A stretch of DNA of 64,000 nt, taken from Bacillota bacterium (GTDB lineage Bacteria; Bacillota; UBA4882; UBA8346). The translations under genes were made by a program, and so were the position numbers. Below the pieces are notes generated by a model, which saw only the letters and a list, made by a program, of their open reading frames with translations, was not told the DNA's origin and made no database searches. Within the stretch, counting starts at the first letter, position 1. The number at the start of each line of letters is the position of its first letter. Below are positions 1 to 6,314 of the stretch, one piece after another. The stretch is from the NCBI GenBank assembly GCA_023400055.1, contig JAEXFN010000008.1, forward strand, positions 60,208 through 124,207, read 5' to 3'.

Positions 1-13
1 CGCTTCCATAACG

Positions 14-1114
14 CTATTTTTTTGCGCCCGTCTCGCTCAGGAAACGCACGATCGCGGCGGCCGCGGGGGGACAGCCGGGCAGATGGTTTGCGCACGATTG
101 GGTGCAAGAGCCGATGCCGATCCCCGGTCCGGCGACTCCCCGGAAGCCTTGGCCGATCCGGATGGGACGCGGCAGACGCGCCAGGCCGCTCTGGTTTTTC
201 AGGCGGTACAGCGCGTGGATCAGGCTGCCGTAGCAAGCCGAACAGGCCTGGCGGGCTTCGATCCATTGCGCCAGGTCGCGGGCTTGGCCGGTGAGGCGGA
301 GCGGCTGGGAAGGTTTCTCGGCCGGATTGATCTCGTCCAGGATCATCCGGCTGAGATCGGCGGAACCGAGGCCGAGCCCGGCGGCCAGCCCGATATAGGG
401 GACAGCGGCCGTTTCCAGGCCGATCAGCGAGGCGGCGTAAGCATCCAGCAGCACCGGATCGGTCCCGGCGAAGATCCGATCCATCGGCACCGGGTTGCCC
501 CCTTCCTCGAAGCTGAGATCGCCGGCGATGGCGTCGACAATGGTCAGGCCGGGGCGGATGGCGGCGGCCAGCGCGGCGATGGGCCGGTGCAGGCCCAGGT
601 TATGGTAACGCCGTTTTTCCCCGTCGGGGATGCAGCCTTTCAGGTTCTTCAGGGCGCAGGTCAGTTCGGTCTGGCAATGTGCCTTCAAGACCGGCAGATT
701 GATCAGGAAATCGGTCTCCAGTGCCGGCCGGCAGATCGTCAGGTCGAGCTCGCCCAGCCGGCGCCGGACCGTCGGCGCCCCTTTCAGATCGACCAGGGGC
801 ACCCCGTATTGGCGGGCCATTTCTTCATAGCCGCAAATCCGGAAGGCGCGACCGGTGCCTTCGCCCAGCCAGGAGCCTTCGATGATCGAAAGCTGCTGAA
901 AGCCGTGCTCCTGAAGATAGGCGATGATCGCCGCGGCGATGGCCGGGTGAGTGGTGGCTCCGCTATCGGCCGGCTTGGCTACCACTAGGTTGGGCTTTAA
1001 AGCGATCCGGGCTCCCTGGGGCAGCTGGTCCGCCAGGGCGATCCGCTCCAACAGCCGTTGGGTCATGACGAAGGGGTCGTTCCCATAGATGACCGTAATT
1101 TGTTCGGGTTTCAT
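14..1114 (-). CDS. DUF362 domain-containing protein
   Basis: A 366-residue protein of the DUF362 family. The family contains soluble proteins often annotated as iron-sulfur-associated, with no settled reaction. Family-like stretches visible here are the N-terminal IALKPNLV segment, the central INLPVLKAH segment and NLKGCIPDG. Cysteines cluster near residues 283-290 (ACSACYG) and again near the C-terminus (SCTQSCANHLPGC), so a metal or cluster site is possible, but this is inference. There is no signal peptide or membrane segment. It is read away from uvsE and stands alone. The start at 1114 has little obvious Shine-Dalgarno sequence but matches the family N-terminus. The ORF closes just inside the window edge, so the gene is complete. 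Confidence 0.85.
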   Translation of the reverse strand: MKPEQITVIYGNDPFVMTQRLLERIALADQLPQGARIALKPNLVVAKPADSGATTHPAIAAAIIAYLQEHGFQQLSIIEGSWLGEGTGRAFRICGYEEMARQYGVPLVDLKGAPTVRRRLGELDLTICRPALETDFLINLPVLKAHCQTELTCALKNLKGCIPDGEKRRYHNLGLHRPIAALAAAIRPGLTIVDAIAGDLSFEEGGNPVPMDRIFAGTDPVLLDAYAASLIGLETAAVPYIGLAAGLGLGSADLSRMILDEINPAEKPSQPLRLTGQARDLAQWIEARQACSACYGSLIHALYRLKNQSGLARLPRPIRIGQGFRGVAGPGIGIGSCTQSCANHLPGCPPAAAAIVRFLSETGAKK

Positions 1115-1420
1115 GTCGGGCCTCCGCGTATGGTAATCCGGGTTATCATCCTAATTATGATACGGAACGCAATCCTTACTGATGCCGAGCGGTTTCGCGC
1201 ATCCGGGAAAGTTCCGCGGTTGCCCCGGTGACTTTTTCAAGCCATGGACGACAAGCTTTTCCCCGACGCGGCCAATCCGTTTGCCGGAATTGATTTCACC
1301 ATCGGAATGGCGATCTCCTTTTTATGACCGATAATTCGTTTAAAACCGCGGCAAGCTGTTTAAGCTAACTTTGGCCGAGCCCGTCGCGATCGGGAGCGGG
1401 CCGTGGCCGGGAGAATGCCG

Positions 1421-2317
1421 ATGCAGTTTGGATATTGTTGTATTGCCCTGGGGATCGAGAATTGTTCCACCGCCAAGACGGTGACGGTCCAAAACCTGCT
1501 GAAGATCGAGGAACCTTACCGTTTCGGCAGGCTGGCGACGATCGCCCGCGCCAATCTGGCCAACACCAAGCGGCTGCTCTGGTACAACCAGGCCCACGAC
1601 ATCCGCTTGTATCGCTTTTCCTCACAGCTGGTTCCGCTGGCTACCCATCCGGTGGCCGCCGGTTGGGACTATCTCAGCGAGCTCCGGACGGAACTGGCCG
1701 AGGTCGGCCGGGCGGTCAACGAGACCGGCATCCGGGTTTCGACCCATCCCGGCCAATATACGGTGTTGAACACCCCCTCGGAGGAGGTCTGGCGGAATTC
1801 CCTCGCCGACCTGGAGTATCACCACCGGCTGCTGGCCGCGATGCAGCTGGAACAGAATGCCCGGATGATCGTGCACGTGGGCGGCGCCTATCAGGACAAA
1901 CCGAAGGCGCTCGCGCAATTCGCCCGGCGCTTCGCCGAGCTTCCGGAGGGGCTGAGCCGCAGGCTCTGCGTAGAAAATGACGACCGGACCTTCACGGTCC
2001 GGGATGTCCTGGGCCTGGCCGAGCGGCTGGGGATTCCGATGGTGGTCGATCTGCACCACCACCGCTGTTGCAACCAGGGCGAACGGCTGGCCGATTATCT
2101 GCCGGCGATCTACCGCACCTGGGGCGATACCCTTCCCAAAGTGCATCTTTCCAGTCCCCGGTCGGAACGGGACTTCCGGGCGCACGCCGATTGGGTCGAT
2201 CCCGCCGACTTCCGGGAGTTTCTGGCGATCAACCCTCGACCGGAGGTGGCGGTGATGATCGAGGCCAAGATGAAGGACCTGGCCGTCTTCAAGCTGCGGG
2301 AAGCGGTGGGCTGGTAG
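1421..2317 (+). CDS. uvsE: UV DNA damage endonuclease UvsE
   Basis: UvsE family TIM-barrel endonuclease. It nicks DNA 5' of UV photoproducts such as cyclobutane dimers and starts alternative excision repair in the cytoplasm. Family motifs are clear: N-terminal FGYCCIALG, then LYRFSSQLVPLATHP, STHPGQYTVLNTP, IVHVGGAYQDK, ENDDRTFTV, VDLHHHRC, HLSSPRS and IEAKMKDLAV. These carry the His, Glu and Asp residues that bind the metal cluster in this family. Length is normal (298 residues). I place the start at ATG 1421, because GGGAG lies 7 bases upstream; in-frame GTG 1403 and ATG 1415 are alternatives. It is followed after about 130 bases by a small unknown gene on the same strand. Confidence 0.92.
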   Translation: MQFGYCCIALGIENCSTAKTVTVQNLLKIEEPYRFGRLATIARANLANTKRLLWYNQAHDIRLYRFSSQLVPLATHPVAAGWDYLSELRTELAEVGRAVNETGIRVSTHPGQYTVLNTPSEEVWRNSLADLEYHHRLLAAMQLEQNARMIVHVGGAYQDKPKALAQFARRFAELPEGLSRRLCVENDDRTFTVRDVLGLAERLGIPMVVDLHHHRCCNQGERLADYLPAIYRTWGDTLPKVHLSSPRSERDFRAHADWVDPADFREFLAINPRPEVAVMIEAKMKDLAVFKLREAVGW

Positions 2318-2446
2318 AGGTCGCCCCGCTTACGCAGGGTGGGATGGTTTTTTGAGGCTTGCTTCATTTTCTCGGAATATTCCATCCCGGTTTCGGAATA
2401 TTTAATAATGATGCAGTGGTCCAAGTCGGCAAAAGGGGATGTTCAA

Positions 2447-2758
2447 ATGTTGGCGATCGGTCAGATGATTCAATATGTAATCGCGGCGTTGCTGGGCACC
2501 GGCAAGCATGGCGCGGAGGTCAAGCCGGCGCTCAATCCCGAGGTCCAGCGGGCCTTGGAGAATTACCAGGCGGCGGTGAACCGTTACAATTTCTCGGACC
2601 TGTCCGATCCGAACCTGGAGAACCTCTGTTTCTTAGAGCGTCAGCTGGCCTACGCCGCCCTGCAGGTGGCCCTGGCCAAAGCCAGGCTGCTGGCGGGGAG
2701 CGACCCGGCCCTGGATTACTCTTGTTTCGCCGAGTTCAGCCGGAGGATGGTGGGGTAA
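2447..2758 (+). CDS. Small hypothetical protein
   Basis: A 103-residue protein that I do not recognise. The start at ATG 2447 (MLAIGQMIQYVIAALLG) follows an AAAAGGGG ribosome site; an upstream in-frame start at 2339 would add a poorly supported 36-residue leader. The first 20 residues are hydrophobic and could be a membrane anchor or amphipathic helix. The rest is predicted helical and alanine/leucine-rich (ALENYQAAVNRYNF, YAALQVALAKARLLAG). Codon use fits the surrounding GC-rich core. It lies downstream of uvsE and is closed by a clear terminator at 2785-2811, so it may share the uvsE transcript. Confidence 0.6.
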   Translation: MLAIGQMIQYVIAALLGTGKHGAEVKPALNPEVQRALENYQAAVNRYNFSDLSDPNLENLCFLERQLAYAALQVALAKARLLAGSDPALDYSCFAEFSRRMVG

Positions 2759-2784
2759 AAGCCGGCGCCATTTTCAGGCGCGAG

Positions 2785-2811
2785 GAAGACCTCACCGCGG
2801 GTCTTCTTTTT
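2785..2811 (+). terminator. Rho-independent terminator
   Basis: GAAGACC (2785-2791) pairs with GGTCTTC (2800-2806) and is followed by TTTTTA. It ends the uvsE / small hypothetical transcript 27 bases after the stop codon. Confidence 0.8.
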
Positions 2812-2912
2812 ATGAGCGGCGCCCGGAACTTGCCCAATGCAACCAAGCAACGCCGGCCAGAGGCAGTTTTGGGGGCAGCCCGACGATTTCCTTATTATAA
2901 GGAAAGATTCAT

Positions 2913-3140
2913 TTCCGTAACTCAATGGTTTTATTCAGGAACTGAATGAGCATTTTCAGTAACTCAACAACTTCGTTCAGTAACTGAACCAACTTATTCT
3001 GTTACTGAATGAGCATTTTCAGTAACTCAACGCGCATATTCAGTTAGTGAACGAGGATTTTCAGTAACGGAACGAACTGATTCAGTAACATAATGATCAT
3101 CTGCGCTAACTGAAAAAGCATATTCAGTAACGGAATCAAC
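2913..3140 (-). repeat. 21-bp palindromic repeat array, locus 1
   Basis: About eleven tandem units of exactly 21 bases. Each has a near-palindromic core TTCAGTNACTGAA followed by a variable 8-base spacer often ending in GCATT. Relative to the arrays at 22.6 and 55.7 kb this one is inverted, so I mark it minus. The repeat frame is not open here: in the orientation that is open at the other loci, TAA and TGA stops occur inside units. It fills the gap between the terminator at 2785-2811 and the micropeptide genes on the other strand. Confidence 0.85.
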
Positions 3141-3214
3141 CCGGCGGGAATGGGACGGAGCGGCCGGCGGAGGTTTTCGGCCGGAGCGGACGGTGGGGCT
3201 TTGGACGGCGGAAT

Positions 3215-3255
3215 AAAAGAAAAACCGTGCAGTCGTTAATTTCGCGCTCCACGGT
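3215..3255 (-). terminator. Terminator of the micropeptide pair
   Basis: On the minus strand ACCGTG pairs with CACGGT (plus positions 3250-3255 and 3224-3229), followed by a T-rich run (A-run 3215-3224 on plus). The left arm lies inside the last codons of the downstream 27-residue gene. Confidence 0.55.
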
Positions 3256-3319
3256 CTCTCCGGTTCTCTTGCAGCGCATTCTTGACCATCAAGAACGCCA
3301 ACAGTTCGATGTCATTCAC
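3236..3319 (-). CDS. 27-residue micropeptide, copy 2
   Basis: Starts at GTG 3319 with GAGGTGA 5 bases upstream and ends at TAA 3236-3238. The product reads MNDIELLAFLMV then KNALQENRRDRGARN. It is clearly homologous to the neighbouring copy at 3377-3460, with the same length, the same IELLAFLMV core and the same basic Arg-rich tail. Synonymous differences between the copies (for example GCG/GCA and TTC/TTC with TTG/TTA at the core) suggest the peptide rather than the DNA is conserved. The shape is a short hydrophobic helix followed by a cationic tail, which could sit on membranes or bind a protein partner. The function is unknown. A terminator overlaps its end. Confidence 0.6.
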   Translation of the reverse strand: MNDIELLAFLMVKNALQENRRDRGARN

Positions 3320-3376
3320 GATATTCACCTCGTTTCCGTTACTGCATGATAAGGACGCCAGATCATCGCTGGACTG

Positions 3377-3460
3377 CTATTTCCGCGCCGCGCGATTGCT
3401 CCGGTTCTCTTTCAGGACATCCTGGACCATTAAGAATGCCAACAGTTCGATGTTGCTCAT
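3377..3460 (-). CDS. 27-residue micropeptide, copy 1
   Basis: Starts at ATG 3460 with GAGGTGAG upstream at good spacing and ends at TAG 3377-3379. The product reads MSNIELLAFLMV then QDVLKENRSNRAARK. It is the first of a tandem pair; the second copy starts 57 bases downstream. Both have the pattern IELLAFLMV-x(4)-L-x-ENR-x(3)-AR (G for the first A-region residue in copy 2). A TATAAT hexamer on the minus strand (plus 3493-3498) lies 33 bases upstream, though I see no good -35. I do not recognise the family. Size, duplication and ribosome sites argue for translation; alternatives are a leader peptide, toxin-like peptide or quorum peptide, none supported by further evidence. Confidence 0.62.
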   Translation of the reverse strand: MSNIELLAFLMVQDVLKENRSNRAARK

Positions 3461-3889
3461 TGATACTCACCTCGCTTTCTTTCGTTACTCTTATTATAGC
3501 TGCCAAAGATTGCCGCCGGATGAAGCCGGGGTAACAGTCTCTTTAAGAAGTTGAATACAAAAACCGGCCTGCCACGATCGGCCGGGCGTCCGTGAAACTT
3601 GAAACGGACGGCCTTATCGGGCCATCGATCAAAGTAAAATCTTTCCGGATGCCAGAATGCCGCGCCGGGGCCGTCTCCGGATGCCTTTTCGCGGCAGGTA
3701 AAAATTTCTCATAAAAACTTTCCAGCCTTTGAGCAGGAAGTTATTTAAAAAGTCCTGTTACATACAATCATAAAATATGTTGATATTATGTTATGAATTT
3801 GCTATAATCGGATCATCGGATGAAGCCTAGGCAGCCGAGTCTTTATAAGGGCGTATTTTAAGCATCATATTCATTGGAGGTAATAAAAC
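3461..3889. other. Intergenic region between micropeptides and 3890 gene
   Basis: No credible gene. It contains the minus-strand TATAAT (3493-3498) for the micropeptides, an inverted CCGGCC/GGCCGG pair around 3563-3585, and the promoter for the rightward gene at 3780-3808. Confidence 0.5.
3780..3808 (+). promoter_or_regulatory. Sigma-A type promoter
   Basis: TTGATA (3780-3785), 17-base spacer, TATAAT (3803-3808), 81 bases upstream of the gene at 3890. The ribosome site GGAGG follows at about 3876. Confidence 0.75.
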
Positions 3890-4207
3890 ATGTCACAAAG
3901 TCAATCGATTCCTGCCAAGTTGGGACGGACCCAGGAGATGCTGGCCGGGTTGTCGGCCCATGCCGAGGAACTGGCCAAGCGGGGCATCGATACCGCCTTC
4001 ATCACCCGGCTGAACGCCAGCCACGCCAATGCCCGGGACGCGCATAGCGAGCGCCTGGCCTTCAAGGCGCGGATGATGGAGAAGACCGTCGAACGGCAGA
4101 AGTTTCTCGAGGAGATGCAGGATCTGTATGCGGTGGCCCGCAAAGAAGTGAAGATCGAATTGCCGCCCGAGACCTGGCGGGAATTCGGCATCGTCGATCA
4201 ACGCTGA
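3890..4207 (+). CDS. Small coiled-coil hypothetical protein
   Basis: A 105-residue acidic/basic helical protein with a strong GGAGG ribosome site and its own consensus promoter. Residues 10-80 are rich in Ala, Glu, Arg and Leu with heptad spacing and probably form a coiled coil or helical bundle. The end reads ELPPETWREFGIVDQR. There is no signal peptide, transmembrane helix or cysteine. I recall similar short proteins annotated only as hypothetical in Firmicutes and Bacteroidetes, but I cannot name a family. It is a single-gene unit: a GC-rich hairpin follows at 4241-4266 and the next gene has its own ribosome site. Confidence 0.7.
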   Translation: MSQSQSIPAKLGRTQEMLAGLSAHAEELAKRGIDTAFITRLNASHANARDAHSERLAFKARMMEKTVERQKFLEEMQDLYAVARKEVKIELPPETWREFGIVDQR

Positions 4208-4240
4208 GGCGCCGGGCGGGCCGAACCGTGTCGCCCGGAA

Positions 4241-4266
4241 CCGCCGGGAGCAATGCCTCCCGGCGG
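4241..4266 (+). terminator. GC-rich hairpin, probable terminator
   Basis: CCGCCGGGAG pairs perfectly with CTCCCGGCGG across a 6-base loop, 34 bases after the 3890 gene. It lacks a T-run (the sequence continues to an A-rich stretch), so termination is uncertain. Confidence 0.45.
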
Positions 4267-4425
4267 AACGGGCCGCGCCAAAAAAGAAAAGGAATATATC
4301 GCAACTACAACGAACATTAATGAATTGAAAAATTAGGGAATGTATCTTGGGAACCGGTTTGCAGCATTGCCGTACAACGGCGCTGCTGTAACCGGCCCGA
4401 TACTTCATTCCAAGGGGGAATCACC

Positions 4426-5202
4426 ATGTCCATCACTGGCAACACCGTATTCATCTCCGGTGCCAGCAGCGGAATCGGCGAAGCTTGCGCCCGGGCCTTC
4501 GCCAAAAACGGCGCCCGGTTGATTCTGACCGCGCGCAACCTGGCGAAACTGCAGTCGCTGGCGGCGGAGCTGAAAGAGCTTTACGGCACCGAGTCCTATG
4601 GCACCGCGCTGGATGTGCGGGACCGCGCCGCCGTGGAACGGCTGCTGCAGGAACTGCCCGCCGCATGGCGCAAGATCACGCTCCTGATCAATAACGCCGG
4701 TCTGGCGCTGGGCCTGGAAAAGCTGTATCAGGGATCGGTCGCGGATTGGGAGACGATGATCGACACCAACGTCAAAGGCCTGCTCTATCTGACCCGCGCC
4801 ATCGTGCCGCTGATGGTCGAGAACCATTGCGGCCAGATCATCAATATCGGCTCCATCGCCGGGGTCCAGGCCTATCCCAACGGCGCGGTCTACTGCGCCA
4901 CCAAGGCGGCGGTGAAGTTCATCAGCGACGGGTTGCGGATGGATCTGATCGACCAGCCGATCCGGGTCACCAATATCCAGCCGGGCCTGGTCGAGACCAA
5001 CTTCAGCGTGGTCCGGTTCAAAGGCGACACGGCCCGGGCCGGCAATGTGTATCAAGGGATCAAGCCGTTGACCGGAGCGGATATCGCCGACATCGCTCTG
5101 TATTGCGCCATGGCTCCGGCGCACGTCCAGATCTGCGAAGTGACGGTGACCGCGACCCATCAGGCGAGCGCCACCGTGGTCTACAAAGGCGAATCCCAAT
5201 GA
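4426..5202 (+). CDS. SDR family NAD(P)-dependent oxidoreductase
   Basis: Classical short-chain dehydrogenase of 258 residues, resembling the YdfG group of NADP-dependent 3-hydroxy acid dehydrogenases. The Rossmann glycine motif SGASSGIG is at residues 10-17, the structural NNAG motif near 90, the catalytic Ser in IGSIAG and the catalytic Tyr-x3-Lys in YCATK near 160. The C-terminal PGLVETNF stretch is typical. It is cytoplasmic with no membrane segment. ATG 4426 follows a GGGGGAA ribosome site. It is monocistronic as far as can be seen. The exact substrate (serine, 3-hydroxypropionate or other small hydroxy acids) cannot be told from sequence. Confidence 0.9.
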   Translation: MSITGNTVFISGASSGIGEACARAFAKNGARLILTARNLAKLQSLAAELKELYGTESYGTALDVRDRAAVERLLQELPAAWRKITLLINNAGLALGLEKLYQGSVADWETMIDTNVKGLLYLTRAIVPLMVENHCGQIINIGSIAGVQAYPNGAVYCATKAAVKFISDGLRMDLIDQPIRVTNIQPGLVETNFSVVRFKGDTARAGNVYQGIKPLTGADIADIALYCAMAPAHVQICEVTVTATHQASATVVYKGESQ

Positions 5203-5358
5203 CCGAAGCGGCTTCCGCCGGAGCGGGATGGTCCGGGAGCGGCGCGGGTGAATCCGGGCCGGCGGCCTTATTCCGTTGAAATATGCCGCCGGCTTAGGTT
5301 CCCGGTCCCGCCGCGCCCATATGATATAACAAAATCATTGGGAAGAGAAGAGGGGATA

Positions 5359-5838
5359 ATGATGGCAGTCTTGGCGGAGATCACCGCGCAAGTTCTCGTC
5401 AGTGACACGCTTACCCTTCCCGTGGCGGCGGATCGGGTCAATGAGATTGTGCCAAGCGTCCATGATCTCCAGTGTTTCGTGATTGACAACCGGGTGATCT
5501 TTGTGGGCATCTTGCGGAAGCAGATTATTTTTGTCGATTTGAACGATTCGGTCCGCCATGCGAGCGTGGACATTCCGTTTAGCGATCTCGTCGCCGCGCC
5601 GGGAGTTCCGGCCGGCTCCAACTGTCAGCTCACGCCGGCGGTGGTTTTCCTCAATTTCCGTTTGTTGTCGCCCGTTCAGCTCCATGAGAGCGTGGTCGTC
5701 GATGTCGCAGTGGTGGTTACCGACGACACTCCGGCCGGCAACACCGTCACTTTTGCCAATACTTTGCCGACTCAGCCGCTGCGGTTCGGTCCGCAGGGCG
5801 TGGTCCGGGCGACTGAGACCGGGATTCAGGCATCATAG
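5359..5838 (+). CDS. DUF3794 (SPOCS-domain) protein
   Basis: A 159-residue protein made mostly of one DUF3794/SPOCS domain, the domain found in spore-coat and cortex-assembly proteins such as SipL. The domain pattern is visible as TLPVAADRVNEIVPSV, DNRVIFVGILRKQIIFVD, DIPFSDLVAAPGVPAGS and a beta-rich tail. There is no LysM module, unlike SipL. ATG 5359 or 5362 follows an AGAGGGG ribosome site. Upstream in-frame sequence to 5248 looks like non-coding filler. A role in the spore coat or in an exported protein shell is inferred from the domain only. Confidence 0.8.
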   Translation: MMAVLAEITAQVLVSDTLTLPVAADRVNEIVPSVHDLQCFVIDNRVIFVGILRKQIIFVDLNDSVRHASVDIPFSDLVAAPGVPAGSNCQLTPAVVFLNFRLLSPVQLHESVVVDVAVVVTDDTPAGNTVTFANTLPTQPLRFGPQGVVRATETGIQAS

Positions 5839-6314
5839 CCGTGAAGGCAACGGCATGATTGTAAGCGCATGAATAGCTCCGAAGCACGAACGGCGCCGTC
5901 CCTTGGGTTATCCATCAATGCCGGCCGCTGCTTCCGGAGGTTGGTTCCGGGAGGCGGATGATATTTTTCGGGTACGAAAACGATACTCCAGGCCCGGCTT
6001 TTCGCGGTATAATATTAAGCATGGAAGTTTTCTTTCATTGGAGAGTCCGTCGGTGAAACCGACGGACTTTCGGTTTTCGTCAACGCTTGCATTGCGCATA
6101 CCCCGGTTTCCCATGCGGAGCTAGCTTGATAATCATCACGATCTTTATCTCCAGATGCAACATTTTTCCGCGGCGCATCCGGCTGAAATCTGACCGGGGC
6201 GAAACGGCCGGTTCTTGACATAATTACCAGATATTTATCGAGCTAAAACAGGATATTTACTGGCAGTGGGATCGTTAGTTATGTTATAATCGGTACTGAC
6301 GACGGAGGAATGTT
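5839..6314. other. Intergenic region holding dispersed element
   Basis: No gene. It contains the dispersed repeat copy at 5920-6138, a TTGACA at 6215-6220 with no good partner, and TATAAT at 6285-6290 with GGAGG at about 6302, which probably serve the membrane-protein gene at 6315. Confidence 0.5.
5920..6138 (+). repeat. Dispersed ~215-bp element, copy 1
   Basis: It matches 40410-40624 over its length, in the same orientation, from GCCGGCCGCTG to GATAATCATCA. Shared landmarks are a GATATTTTT...GTACGAAAACGATACTCC block, a CGCGGTATAAT hexamer, ATGGAAGTT, and an identical hairpin at 6044-6068 (11-bp stem AGTCCGTCGGT, GAA loop). The two copies differ by scattered substitutions and small indels. 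The minus-strand reading gives partly similar peptides in both copies (ILYREKP, EYRFRT, ASRN), but no start or ribosome site is shared. A small RNA gene or a MITE-like element fits better. Confidence 0.75.

Noticed and set aside
83..988. Long plus-strand open frame opposite the DUF362 gene
   Set aside because: Pro/Gly/Arg-rich shadow of GC-rich coding sequence on the other strand; no ribosome site and no family resemblance.
2913..3140. CRISPR array
   Set aside because: Period is 21 bases with drifting units and no unique spacers of 30-40 bases; no cas genes in the window.
4405..5199. Minus-strand frame across the SDR gene
   Set aside because: Antisense shadow; the plus strand carries complete SDR motifs.
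6215..6243. Promoter from TTGACA at 6215
   Set aside because: No acceptable -10 at 16-18 bases; the later TATAAT at 6285 has no -35, so neither is a secure promoter.
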